NCBI GenBank assembly: GCA_945829235.1
Contig: CALZUA010000010.1
Span: forward strand, 41,762-105,761
Origin: an uncultured Clostridia bacterium
GTDB lineage: Bacteria > Bacillota > Clostridia > Oscillospirales > Ruminococcaceae
Direction: 5' to 3'
DNA length: 64,000 bases
Shown: positions 8,544 to 17,286 of the stretch, in pieces
How positions within the stretch are numbered: the first letter of the stretch is position 1
Layout: each line of letters begins with the position of its first letter
Program-made: the position numbers and the translations under genes
Notes under the pieces: model-generated
The model's database searches: none
What the model was told of the DNA's origin: nothing
What the model saw: only the letters and a program-made list of their open reading frames with translations

Positions 8544-9199
8544 TTTACGCGCTTGAAAATCCCGATTTCCTGAAAATCACCGACAAAAACGGCGCTTTTT
8601 ACGGCGGCGCGCAAGCGTGGTTTTCGGACAGGTTTTCCGTAAACGGCGGGTGCGGAGTGGTTTGCGCGGCAAATATTCTCGCGTATCTCGCGGCTTCCGA
8701 TGAAAAATACGCTCGGCTTTACCCGCAAAATTCGCTCTCGAAACAGGATTTTACCGCGTTTATGGAGGAGCTTTGCGCGTTCGTCAAAATCAGGAATTTC
8801 TTTGGGAAGCCGCTTGGCGTGTGGGGTGAAAAACGCTTTGAAAAGGGCGTGCTCGGGTACGCGAAAAGCCGCTCGGTTGAGCTTTCGGCGGTTGCGTTTA
8901 ACGGGAAAATGACACTCGAAAACGCCGCAAATTTCATCAAAAACGCGCTCTCGGAGAATTTGCCCGTGGCGATGCTCATCGGCTTTAATAGCCGGCTCAA
9001 AAACGTGCGGTACGTTTACCCGAGCGGAAACGCGCTGAATTACAGCTTCGAGCGGCACTGGGTTACGATAACCGAGCTTTCCGAAAACGACGGAAAATTC
9101 ACGGTCAAGGTTTCGTCTTGGGGAGCGTTTGCGTTCATCGATTTGGCGGATTTTATCGAGGGCGAGAAAATCTATTCGGCACTGGTTCACTTTAAATAG
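8540..9199 (+). CDS. C39-like cysteine peptidase family protein
   Basis: 219 aa from a TTG at 8540 that shares TTGA with the stop of the synthetase gene. The papain-like signature is NGGCGVVCAANILAYLA with the candidate nucleophile Cys near residue 37. HWVTITEL supplies the His near 176 and VSSWGAFAFIDLADF the following Asn/Asp region, with Ser in place of the usual Asn. This is the layout of the peptidase C39-like_2 group. No signal peptide is seen, so it should be cytosolic. Its strict coupling to an acyl-CoA synthetase is unusual and suggests a shared substrate, but no function is established. Confidence 0.6.
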   Translation: MIYALENPDFLKITDKNGAFYGGAQAWFSDRFSVNGGCGVVCAANILAYLAASDEKYARLYPQNSLSKQDFTAFMEELCAFVKIRNFFGKPLGVWGEKRFEKGVLGYAKSRSVELSAVAFNGKMTLENAANFIKNALSENLPVAMLIGFNSRLKNVRYVYPSGNALNYSFERHWVTITELSENDGKFTVKVSSWGAFAFIDLADFIEGEKIYSALVHFK

Positions 9200-9200
9200 C

Positions 9201-9236
9201 AAAAACGGCAGGATTTTTCACCTGCCGTTTGTTTAT
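9201..9236. terminator. Bidirectional terminator
   Basis: AAACGGCAGG/CCTGCCGTTT with an 8-nt loop lies between the convergent peptidase-like gene (+) and gatD (-). It also ends the long pyrimidine operon. Confidence 0.88.
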
Positions 9237-9850
9237 TTCAGAAGATTTGCGAAATACTCCGCAACCGCTTTGTTGCGTATCAGAAGCGGTCCGATAATGT
9301 GCGTGCCGTAGAAATTCCCGTCGATAATTCCCTCAACGGCAGTTTCGTTTTTATTGTTGCCCGCGCCCTGCTTTACCGTGAAAAACGGCTTTGTTATGCC
9401 GAAAATCTCGCTTGCCTTGTTGACGAAGCCGATAATTTCCGAGCCGTTAAACTCGCAAAGGCTGTCGGTCACGGTGCGCTTGTCGCTCTCGGTTGTCGTG
9501 AAGTCGAAAAAGCCTAAACCCTCGAACTCCCTGCCGTTTTTGTCGGTGATTTTCTTGCCGAACATCTCGAAAGAATTGCCCGTTGCCAGCACCACAGCGC
9601 CGCGCTTCATTGCTTCACGAAGCTCCTCGCGAAGCGGCTTCAGCGCCTCGAGAGCAACCTTTTGGTTTTTCTCCGTGCCCGAGCCGATGTAGATGAAATC
9701 AGCGTCCGAAAGGTCAATTTTGTCGCCCACGGACTGCTTCTCCAGCGTTACCGAAACGCCGCGGTTTTCAAGCTCGCGCTTGAGGGCAAGCGTGTTCGCA
9801 TACTCGCCGTACAAATTCATCAGATTGTGGAACAAATGCAGAATTTTCAT
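9233..9850 (-). CDS. gatD: GatD-like glutamine amidotransferase homologue without catalytic Cys
   Basis: 205 aa from ATG 9850, which overlaps the murT stop as ATGA. GatD normally supplies ammonia from glutamine to MurT for amidation of lipid II at D-Glu. The family fold is clear: LHLFHNLMNLYGEYANTLAL at the start, FIYIGSGTEKNQKVA, and YGTHIIGPLLIRN near the end. The nucleophile elbow, usually LAxCGGYQ, reads LATGNSFEMFG, so the Cys is Gly. The His of the usual HGP reads IGP, with a His three residues earlier. The codons were checked on the DNA. It is probably not a normal glutaminase; it may bind ammonia differently, be structural, or form a subclade. Confidence 0.75.
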   Translation of the reverse strand: MKILHLFHNLMNLYGEYANTLALKRELENRGVSVTLEKQSVGDKIDLSDADFIYIGSGTEKNQKVALEALKPLREELREAMKRGAVVLATGNSFEMFGKKITDKNGREFEGLGFFDFTTTESDKRTVTDSLCEFNGSEIIGFVNKASEIFGITKPFFTVKQGAGNNKNETAVEGIIDGNFYGTHIIGPLLIRNKAVAEYFANLLK

Positions 9851-11169
9851 TTTTGCACCTCCACTTTCGACAGGAATTTCGCCTTGTCCGAAAAGCACGT
9901 CACCGTGTACAGCTTCTCACGGTTTTCCGTCTTGATTTCATCGATTGCCGCCTCGATGTCGGGGTTTGTGTACAGCTTTTCGGCGGGGATTTCCGTGAAC
10001 GAAAAGCGCGTTCTGAGGTCCTCGCAGTGCGCGCCGAGAAGGTAAATTTTCTCCACGCACGGCGCGTTCAGAAGCTCGAAATCTATGTCCCAGAGCCAGC
10101 TTATCTCGCCGGTTGAATAACGTCTGCTCACCGCGTCCACGATTATGATAACCCCGCAGGGCTGATTTTGTCCGATAATGTACCGAATCGATTGGTCGTA
10201 GGAAATCGAGTTTTCGTGCTTGGAAACGAGGAAAGTGCCGCTCGAATTTCCGAGCTTGTACTGCACAACTCTGCCGTTTTTCAGCACATAATCGCTCACA
10301 GCCGCCGCGATTTTCTCCTCGTCAATCCCCACAAGCGAGCACACCGCAAAGCACGCCAAAATGTTGTAAACATTGTAAATGCTCTTGAATGCGAGCGTGA
10401 TTTTCTCCTTGCCGTTTATCGTGACAACGCCGTTTTCGAGGTCGGCGCTCGTTATCGTGAAATCGGTCGCGTGCTTTTTGTGACCGCAGTTTTCGCAGAA
10501 ATAATCGCCGATGTGGTTGTAGTGACGGAAATTGTACTTCATCGGTTTTTTGCAGTTCGGGCAAAACGCGCCGTCATCATAGACGGACTTGTTCTCGGTG
10601 AACGAGAAATCCTGCTTGTCCATTCCGAACCAAACGACGTTTTCCCTGTCCTTGCCGTAGAGCGACACAAGCGGGTCGTCCGCGTTCAGGATAAGCGTGG
10701 ATTTTTCGGTAACGGACGGCGCAATCGCGTCAAAAACCCACTCGGGATGACCGTTTCGCGTGAGCTGGTCGCGGTAGAGGTTGGTGATAACGTAGTGCGT
10801 GGGCGAGAAGTGGCTGAACGTGAACTTTGAGTAACGCTCGTCGCTTTCGAGTAGCAAAACATCGCCCTTGAGCTTTCCGCCGAGCGTGCAGTTGGACAAA
10901 ATCAGCGTCGTCACGCCCTCAATCTGATTTGAACCCTCGCGGTTCCAGATAACCTTTTTGCCCTCTTTTTCAAGAATATAGGCAATCATCTCCACGGTTG
11001 ACGTTTTGCCGTTGCTTCCCGTGACCGCGATAACCTTGTCAGGCAATTTCACCTTCGACAAAATATTCGGCGACAGCTTCAGCGCAATCTGCCCCGGCAT
11101 ACTCGACCCGCGCCCTATCAGCTTTCCGATAAACCGCAGAATTTTGCAAACTAAAATCGTGAAAAACAT
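9847..11169 (-). CDS. murT: MurT-type Mur ligase (lipid II isoglutaminyl synthase subunit)
   Basis: 440 aa. The ATP-binding P-loop is VTGSNGKTSTVEMIAYIL. REGSNQIEGVTTLIL follows, as in MurT. A four-cysteine zinc ribbon CPNCKKPM...CENCGHKK is inserted in the central domain (about residues 195-225), typical of MurT rather than MurC-F. The C-terminal DUF1727 region carries YDQSIRYI and IIIVDAVSRRYSTGEISWLWD. MurT amidates the alpha-carboxyl of D-Glu in lipid II, using ammonia from GatD. It lies 4 bp after tcdA and overlaps gatD by 4 bp, so cell-wall amidation is expressed with the pyrimidine operon. Confidence 0.9.
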   Translation of the reverse strand: MFFTILVCKILRFIGKLIGRGSSMPGQIALKLSPNILSKVKLPDKVIAVTGSNGKTSTVEMIAYILEKEGKKVIWNREGSNQIEGVTTLILSNCTLGGKLKGDVLLLESDERYSKFTFSHFSPTHYVITNLYRDQLTRNGHPEWVFDAIAPSVTEKSTLILNADDPLVSLYGKDRENVVWFGMDKQDFSFTENKSVYDDGAFCPNCKKPMKYNFRHYNHIGDYFCENCGHKKHATDFTITSADLENGVVTINGKEKITLAFKSIYNVYNILACFAVCSLVGIDEEKIAAAVSDYVLKNGRVVQYKLGNSSGTFLVSKHENSISYDQSIRYIIGQNQPCGVIIIVDAVSRRYSTGEISWLWDIDFELLNAPCVEKIYLLGAHCEDLRTRFSFTEIPAEKLYTNPDIEAAIDEIKTENREKLYTVTCFSDKAKFLSKVEVQK

Positions 11170-11173
11170 TTCT

Positions 11174-11839
11174 TTACCTCGTTAACTCGTCAATAACCGT
11201 CGCCGCCATCAGCAACCCCGCCGCTGACGGAACATACGCGCAAGAAGCCGGCGTGCGCTCGGTTATCACGGGCTCTTCTGTTGAATAGACAACGCGAAGC
11301 CGCTCTACGCCCGCTTTCCGCAAGCGCTGCCGCATAACCCGTGCCAGCGGGCAAACCGATGTTTCGTAGATATCGGCAACCCGAAATCCCATCGGATTGA
11401 GCTTGTTCCCCGCGCCCATTGAGCTGATTATCCGCACGTTTTTCCGAGTGCAGGTTTCCGCCAAAAGCACCTTTGCGGCTACATCATCAATGCAGTCGAG
11501 AACATAATCGTACTCGGTGAAATCGAACTGCCCTGCGGTTTCCTCGCCGAAAAACAGCGGGAATTTCCGCAAGCTAAGCTCGGGGTTGATGTCGAGAAAC
11601 CGCTTCTCGCAAACGTCCGTTTTGAGTTGCCCGACTGTGCTGTGAAGCGCGACAAGCTGGCGGTTGAGATTCGAGAGCGCAACCGTGTCGCCGTCAATGA
11701 TGTCAAGCGCGCCGACTCCCGTTCTCACAAGAGCCTCTGCCGCGTGACCGCCGACTCCGCCGAGCCCGAAAACCGCGATTTTCACGCCCGCAAGCCGCTC
11801 GACAGCGTTTTCGCCGAGTAGCTTCGCGGTTCTCTGCAA
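11174..11839 (-). CDS. tcdA: tRNA threonylcarbamoyladenosine dehydratase (ThiF/E1 family)
   Basis: 221 aa if started at TTG 11839, 8 bp after the pyrD stop and just after AAGGGA. The longer frame upstream only shadows pyrD. The start LQRTAKLLGENAVERLAG matches the usual TcdA N-terminus. The nucleotide site is VFGLGGVGGHAAEALVRTGV, followed by IDGDTVALSNLNRQ. MGAGNKLNPMGFRVADIYET and CPLARVMRQRLRK are the TcdA-specific parts. The enzyme cyclises t6A to ct6A in tRNAs using ATP. A GTG six bases into the pyrD end is an alternative start. Confidence 0.85.
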   Translation of the reverse strand: MQRTAKLLGENAVERLAGVKIAVFGLGGVGGHAAEALVRTGVGALDIIDGDTVALSNLNRQLVALHSTVGQLKTDVCEKRFLDINPELSLRKFPLFFGEETAGQFDFTEYDYVLDCIDDVAAKVLLAETCTRKNVRIISSMGAGNKLNPMGFRVADIYETSVCPLARVMRQRLRKAGVERLRVVYSTEEPVITERTPASCAYVPSAAGLLMAATVIDELTR

Positions 11840-11847
11840 TTCTTCCC

Positions 11848-12759
11848 TTACCACGGCTTGACCTGTCCGACAATCTCGGAGAGCGATTTTATGCCGTTTT
11901 TGTCCATATATTCCTCGATGCCCTCGATAACTTTCAGCGGCGCGTACGGGTCGGTGAAAATCGCCGTGCCCATCTGAATTGCGGTCGCGCCCGCAAGCAT
12001 CATCTCGATAGCGTCCTCCCAAGTGGAGATGCCGCCCATTCCGATTATCGGGATTTTAACCGCGTTGAAGCACTGCCATACCATTCTCACCGCAACAGGG
12101 AACACGGCAGGTCCGCTCATACCGCCCATATTGTTTTTCAAAATCGGACGGCGGGAGTTGATGTCGATACGCATTCCCAAAAGCGTGTTTATCAGCGAAA
12201 TGCAGTCCGCGCCCTCTGCTTCAACCGCTTTCGCGATGCTTGTGATATCGGTAACATTCGGCGTGAGCTTCACGATAAGCGGCTTTTTTGTCGCTCTCCT
12301 GACAGCAGACATAACCGCCGCCGCGCCCTCGCAGGAAACTCCCCACGAAGCGCCGCCCTGCTTTACGTTCGGACAGGAGATGTTCAACTCAATCATATCG
12401 ATATCCGAAGCGTCGAGCGCTTCTGCCGCCGCTATATAATCGTCAATTGTTGCTCCCGCAACGTTCGCGATGATAACGTTGCCCTCTTCCTTTAACGTGG
12501 GAAGATAGTACTCGATAAACCCGTGAACGCCGATGTTCTGAAGTCCAACCGAGTTCAGAATTCCCGAATAAGTTTCGGCAATTCGAGGCGGAGGATTTCC
12601 GAGCTTCGGCTCAATCGTCATTCCCTTGCAGGAAACGCCGCCCAGCTTTGAAAGCGGGTACAAATCGGTATAGCACTCGCCGTTTCCGTACGTTCCCGAA
12701 GCGGCAATCACGGGGTTCGGAAACTCAACTCCCGCTATTCTTACAGACAAATCAACCAC
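11848..12759 (-). CDS. pyrD: Dihydroorotate dehydrogenase B, catalytic subunit
   Basis: 303 aa, the normal length for the type 1B FMN subunit. It oxidises dihydroorotate to orotate and passes electrons to PyrK and NAD. Motifs: NPVIAASGTYGNGECY, MTIEPKLGNPPPRIAET, ELNISCPNVKQGG with the active-site-loop Cys, IVKLTPNVTDI, ISLINTLLGMRID and IIGMGGISTWEDAIEMMLAG, which holds the FMN phosphate. The start overlaps the end of pyrK by 8 bp. Pairing with pyrK confirms type 1B. Confidence 0.95.
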   Translation of the reverse strand: MVDLSVRIAGVEFPNPVIAASGTYGNGECYTDLYPLSKLGGVSCKGMTIEPKLGNPPPRIAETYSGILNSVGLQNIGVHGFIEYYLPTLKEEGNVIIANVAGATIDDYIAAAEALDASDIDMIELNISCPNVKQGGASWGVSCEGAAAVMSAVRRATKKPLIVKLTPNVTDITSIAKAVEAEGADCISLINTLLGMRIDINSRRPILKNNMGGMSGPAVFPVAVRMVWQCFNAVKIPIIGMGGISTWEDAIEMMLAGATAIQMGTAIFTDPYAPLKVIEGIEEYMDKNGIKSLSEIVGQVKPW

Positions 12760-13525
12760 CGAACTTCACCTCCTCAGCATTGAAAACAGGACCGTCCTTG
12801 CAGACTCTCGAATAAAACTCCTGCCCGTTTCTCACGGTCATACACGAGCAAACCACGCAAGCTCCCACTCCGCAGCCCATTCGCTGCTCAAGCGAAACTT
12901 GGCAAGCAACGCCGTGCTCCTCGCAGGTCTTGATGACCGCTTTCAGCATCGGCTCCGGTCCACACGCGCACACAAGAGCGTACTCGCCCGTTTTAAGCTC
13001 CTCGGCAAGCGGCGTTGTCACAACTCCGTGAACGCCAACACTTCCGTCATCGGTGCAAATCACCGTCTTTGAGCAATATTCCTCGAACTCGTCCTTGAGG
13101 ATAATCCTCGAGTAATCGCGAAATCCCAAAATCGCCGTGCAAAGCGAACTTGTTCTCCGAGCGATTTCAAGCAGCGGCGGCGTGCCTATTCCCCCGCCGA
13201 CAACGATAATTTTCTTGCCCTCGGGAATACGAAAGCCGTTTCCGAGCGGTCCGAGGATATCAAGGCTCTCGCCCTCGACATAGCGCGAAAGCTCTGCCGT
13301 GCCCTTGCCGCGCACCTCGAAAACAAACCGCAGCGTGCCGTTTTCCTTGTCAATCTCGCAGATTGAAATCGGTCTGCGCAGGGTGAAACCCGCAACGCCG
13401 ATATTCGCGAATTGTCCCGGCTGCGCTTCGTCGGCAAGCTCGGGCGCGTCCGCAACCATTGAATAAATTCCCTTTGCGAGTGTTTTTCGTTCAATTATCG
13501 GGTATTTTCCGCAAAAAAAGCTCAT
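12752..13525 (-). CDS. pyrK: Dihydroorotate dehydrogenase B, electron transfer subunit
   Basis: 257 aa. The FAD-binding barrel has FTLRRPISICEI. The NAD-binding half has IIVVGGGIGTPPLLEIA and ACGPEPMLKAV. The [2Fe-2S] cluster ligands are near the C-terminus in EQRMGCGVGACVVCSCMT plus VCKDGPVF. It transfers electrons from PyrD FMN through Fe-S and FAD to NAD+. The start overlaps the stop of the preceding membrane protein gene by 4 bp. Confidence 0.95.
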   Translation of the reverse strand: MSFFCGKYPIIERKTLAKGIYSMVADAPELADEAQPGQFANIGVAGFTLRRPISICEIDKENGTLRFVFEVRGKGTAELSRYVEGESLDILGPLGNGFRIPEGKKIIVVGGGIGTPPLLEIARRTSSLCTAILGFRDYSRIILKDEFEEYCSKTVICTDDGSVGVHGVVTTPLAEELKTGEYALVCACGPEPMLKAVIKTCEEHGVACQVSLEQRMGCGVGACVVCSCMTVRNGQEFYSRVCKDGPVFNAEEVKFGG

Positions 13526-14058
13526 TTCTTCTCCCTTTCCTCGTTTTCGTCAACAACTGCCGCGCGAACGTGAACAACGTCCGTGCTTTTTTCCTCGTGG
13601 GACAGCGTGTTAATTCGGTGAATTGCCATTCTGATTATTATCACAATCAGAAAAATATAGAGAAACAGCCGAAAATTCAGCAAATTTACCGCAATTCCAA
13701 GCGAAATTTCCTGAAATGTCAGCATACTCTCAAATATTATCAGCAACAGCGGCAGTTTTATGAGTGATACCGAAAAAGCGTACCAATCATAGATATCCTG
13801 CGCGTTTTTCTTGGTAATATTATACCGTTTAAACGCGTGATTTTTCAGCGTGAGCACAGCGTAAACTGCAAGAACTCCCAGCGCAAGCGCGGGAAATATC
13901 GCCGAAATTGCCGCTCTTTCGCCGCTGATAGCCTCGCCGCCGTTTATAAACCGCTCGGTCATATAGACAATAACCGCCGCTCCCGCAAGCGATATTATGT
14001 CGCAGATTATCCGCGACAATTTGTAGGAGCGGCGGACTGTGATTTTGCCGATTTTCAT
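13522..14058 (-). CDS. Uncharacterised membrane protein within the pyrimidine operon
   Basis: 178 aa with four hydrophobic segments at about residues 16-34, 48-72, 93-112 and 124-146. A basic loop lies between segments 2 and 3 (HAFKRYNITKKNAQD) and the polar C-terminal tail ends in ENEEREKK. It overlaps carB and pyrK by 4 bp each (ATGA-type junctions), so it is translated as part of the operon. No family was recognised. Candidates from context are a pyrimidine permease helper or an unrelated passenger. Four helices are too few for a typical uracil permease. Confidence 0.7.
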   Translation of the reverse strand: MKIGKITVRRSYKLSRIICDIISLAGAAVIVYMTERFINGGEAISGERAAISAIFPALALGVLAVYAVLTLKNHAFKRYNITKKNAQDIYDWYAFSVSLIKLPLLLIIFESMLTFQEISLGIAVNLLNFRLFLYIFLIVIIIRMAIHRINTLSHEEKSTDVVHVRAAVVDENEEREKK

Positions 14059-17000
14059 ATCTTCGTTATGTCAACAAGCTCGATATCCGAGATACTGCGC
14101 TTCGCTTCAAGGCAGTCGAGAAGCGCGTTCGCGGTATCTATCGCAGTCAGGCACACAATCGAGCGCTCAACCGCTTTTCTTCTCATACGAACGCTGTCCA
14201 GCGACGGTTTTCTGCCCGTTTCGGAAGTCGAGATAACGTAGCTTATCTCGCCGCTTTCGAGAAGCGTGATAACGTTCGGCTCTTGCTCCTCGTGAATTCT
14301 GTAAACGTGGTTCGCGGCAATCATATTTCTGTTGAGAACCGAAGCCGTGCCGCCCGTTGCGTAAATCTTGAAGCCAAGCTCCTCGAAACGCGAAGCAATC
14401 TCGATAATCTCGTTTTTGTCGCTGTCGCGAACGGAAATCAGCACGCCGTAGCTTCCGTCTTTGGAGTTCGGGTTCGGACCGTCCGCGGGGTGAGTGAACT
14501 TGTAGCCCGCCGCCATAAGCCCCTTGTAAAGCGCGTCACCGAATGTTCTCGCAATGCCGAGGCACTCGCCCGTTGACTTCATCTCGGGACCGAGCTGGTT
14601 GTCAACATCGTGGAGCTTCTCAAAGCTGAACACCGGCACTTTTACCGCAATATAATCGGCTTCGCGGTAAAGTCCGCTCTTGTAGCCCATATCTTTCAGC
14701 TTTTTGCCGAGAATAATTTTTGTCGCGAGGTCAACCATCGGTACACCCGTAACCTTGCTGATGTAAGGAACTGTTCTCGATGAACGCGGGTTAACCTCGA
14801 TTACATAAACCTCGTGGTTGTACACAACGTACTGAATGTTTACAAGACCGATGACGTGGAGCGCTTTCGCAAGCTTTTCCGTGTAATCCACGATAACCTT
14901 TTTGATGTGCGCCGATAGATTCTGACACGGATAAATCGAAATCGAGTCGCCCGAGTGTATTCCCGCGCGCTCAACGTGCTCCATAATGCCGGGAATTACA
15001 AAATCCTCGCCGTCACAAATCGCGTCAACCTCGACTTCCGTTCCCATCATATATTTGTCGATAAGAACGGGATTTTCCAGCTCGTGAGAGGTGATTATCT
15101 TCATATATTCCGAAACATCGGAGTCAGCGTGCGCGATAATCATATTCTGTCCGCCGAGAACGTAAGACGGACGCAACAAAACGGGATAACCAAGCTCGTT
15201 CGCTGCCTTCAGCGCTTCTTCCTCGGTGAAAACGGTTTCGCCCTTCGGACGCGGGATATTGCACTTTTCAAGCAGCTCGTCAAACAGCTCTCTGTCCTCT
15301 GCCGCGTCAATGTCGGCAGCCTGCGTTCCGAGAATGCGAACACCCATTTCCGTGAGGTATTTCGTGAGCTTAATCGCGGTCTGTCCGCCAAACTGAACCA
15401 CGCAACCGTAAGGCTTCTCGGTTGCCACAAGCGCTTCAACGTCCTCTTTCGTGAGCGGGTCGAAGTAAAGGCGCGTGCCCGTGTCAAAGTCCGTGGAAAC
15501 GGTTTCGGGGTTGTTGTTGCAGATAATCGCTTCGCAACCCTCTTCCTTCAATGTCCAAACGCAGTGAACCGAGCAATAGTCGAACTCAATTCCCTGTCCT
15601 ATGCGGATAGGTCCCGAACCGAAAACGATAACCTTTTTCTTGTCGGACGGGTGCTGCTCGATAAACTCGGCAGCTTCGTTCTCCTCGTCAAAATCGTTGT
15701 AGAAATAAGGCGTTTCCGCGGAAAATTCAGCCGCGCAGGTGTCAACCATCTTGTAAACCGCAAGCTTTTTCGCGGGGCATTTTTGTCCGGAAATGCGCTC
15801 AATCGTGCTGTCGAGATAGCAATATTTCTTCGCGGTTTCGTATTTTTCAACCGTGAGCTCGCCCTCGGCAAGCCACTTTTCAAGCTCGACAAGATTGTTC
15901 AGCTTTGCGATAAACCACTTGTCAATCTTGGTGATTTCGTGTATTCTGTCGATGGAAATTCCGCGCTTCAGCGCCTCGAAAACGCAGAACGAGCGGTCAA
16001 CGTCCACGTCATAGAGCTTCTTCCCAACCTGTTCATCGGTAAACTCGGTGAAATCGCGCTTTGTGAGCGTGTCCATTCCAAGCTCAATCGAACGCACCGC
16101 TTTCATCATTCCCGCTTCAAAGCTCGGCGCAATCGCCATAATTTCGCCCGTCGCTTTCATCTGCGTGCCGAGCGTTTTCTTCGCGTAAACGAATTTATCG
16201 AAAGGCCATTTCGGGAATTTAACAACAAGATAATCCAGCGCCGGCTCAAAAGCAGCGTAGGTTTTTCCCGTAACCTGATTTACGATTTCATCGAGCGTGT
16301 AGCCGACGGCAATTCTAGCCGCAACCTTTGCTATCGGGTAGCCGGTTGCCTTAGAAGCAAGCGCCGATGAACGCGAAACACGCGGGTTAACCTCGATAAC
16401 CGCGTACTCAAAACTGTCTGGTTTCAGCGCGAACTGGCAGTTGCACCCGCCCTCAACTTTGAGTGCCTGTATGATATCGAGAGCCGCTGTACGGAGCATC
16501 TGATATTCCTTATCGGCAAGCGTTACCGCGGGTGCAACGACAATCGAGTCGCCCGTGTGAACGCCGACAGGGTCAAAGTTCTCCATCGAGCAGACCGTGA
16601 TGACGTTGTTTTTGCTGTCGCGGATAACCTCAAACTCGATTTCCTTCCAGCCCGAAATGCACTTCTCAACCAAAATCTGCGTTATCGGTGAAAGGCGCAG
16701 ACCGTTTGTCGCGATTTCGTGGAGTTCTTCACGAGTTTCCGCGATACCGCCGCCCGTGCCGCCCAAAGTAAACGCAGGGCGCACGATAACGGGATAACCG
16801 ATTTCCTCCGCGAACGCCATCGCGTCCTCGAGATTTTCCACAACCTTTGACGGTATACACGGCTGTCCGATTTCCTCCATCGTGTCCTTGAAAGCCTGTC
16901 TGTCCTCGGCTTTGTGGATTGTTTCGGGATTTGAACCGAGTAATTTCACACCGTGCTCGGCAAGAAATCCGCTCTCGGCGAGCTGCATCGACAGCGTGAG

Positions 17001-17285
17001 CGCGGTCTGTCCGCCGAGGTTTGAAACAACGCTGTCGGGCTTTTCTATCTCGATTACACGTTTAACCACATCAAGCGTGAGCGGCTCGATATAGATTTTG
17101 TCCGCCATATGCTTGTCGGTCATAATTGTCGCGGGGTTCGAGTTTATCAGAACAACCTCCAAGCCCTCCGCCTTGAGCGCGCGGCAAGCCTGCGTTCCCG
17201 CATAGTCAAATTCGGCTGCCTGTCCGATAACGATAGGTCCCGAGCCGATTACAAGAACCTTTTTTATATCACTTCTCAACGGCAT
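14055..17285 (-). CDS. carB: Carbamoyl phosphate synthase large subunit
   Basis: 1076 aa, full length. Two ATP-grasp halves are seen. The first begins KVLVIGSGPIVIGQAAEFDY with RPAFTLGGTGGGIAE; the second begins KVIVFGSGPIRIGQGIEFDY with RPSYVLGGQNMIIAH. VEVNPRVSRSSALASKATGY and VIEVNPRSSRTVPYISKVTG mark the two active sites. The C-terminal allosteric MGS domain carries SVRDSDKNEIIEIA and ATGGTASVLN, where UMP and ornithine act in E. coli. It makes carbamoyl phosphate from bicarbonate, ammonia and two ATP for both pyrimidine and arginine synthesis. It follows carA with no gap. Confidence 0.97.
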   Translation of the reverse strand: MPLRSDIKKVLVIGSGPIVIGQAAEFDYAGTQACRALKAEGLEVVLINSNPATIMTDKHMADKIYIEPLTLDVVKRVIEIEKPDSVVSNLGGQTALTLSMQLAESGFLAEHGVKLLGSNPETIHKAEDRQAFKDTMEEIGQPCIPSKVVENLEDAMAFAEEIGYPVIVRPAFTLGGTGGGIAETREELHEIATNGLRLSPITQILVEKCISGWKEIEFEVIRDSKNNVITVCSMENFDPVGVHTGDSIVVAPAVTLADKEYQMLRTAALDIIQALKVEGGCNCQFALKPDSFEYAVIEVNPRVSRSSALASKATGYPIAKVAARIAVGYTLDEIVNQVTGKTYAAFEPALDYLVVKFPKWPFDKFVYAKKTLGTQMKATGEIMAIAPSFEAGMMKAVRSIELGMDTLTKRDFTEFTDEQVGKKLYDVDVDRSFCVFEALKRGISIDRIHEITKIDKWFIAKLNNLVELEKWLAEGELTVEKYETAKKYCYLDSTIERISGQKCPAKKLAVYKMVDTCAAEFSAETPYFYNDFDEENEAAEFIEQHPSDKKKVIVFGSGPIRIGQGIEFDYCSVHCVWTLKEEGCEAIICNNNPETVSTDFDTGTRLYFDPLTKEDVEALVATEKPYGCVVQFGGQTAIKLTKYLTEMGVRILGTQAADIDAAEDRELFDELLEKCNIPRPKGETVFTEEEALKAANELGYPVLLRPSYVLGGQNMIIAHADSDVSEYMKIITSHELENPVLIDKYMMGTEVEVDAICDGEDFVIPGIMEHVERAGIHSGDSISIYPCQNLSAHIKKVIVDYTEKLAKALHVIGLVNIQYVVYNHEVYVIEVNPRSSRTVPYISKVTGVPMVDLATKIILGKKLKDMGYKSGLYREADYIAVKVPVFSFEKLHDVDNQLGPEMKSTGECLGIARTFGDALYKGLMAAGYKFTHPADGPNPNSKDGSYGVLISVRDSDKNEIIEIASRFEELGFKIYATGGTASVLNRNMIAANHVYRIHEEQEPNVITLLESGEISYVISTSETGRKPSLDSVRMRRKAVERSIVCLTAIDTANALLDCLEAKRSISDIELVDITKI

Positions 17286-17286
17286 A

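Noticed and set aside
11840..12022. 61-codon N-terminal extension of tcdA
   Set aside because: It is the pyrD coding DNA read in another frame; TcdA homology begins at 11839.
14955..16370. 471-codon plus-strand frame
   Set aside because: It is the antisense shadow of carB, which has intact motifs throughout.
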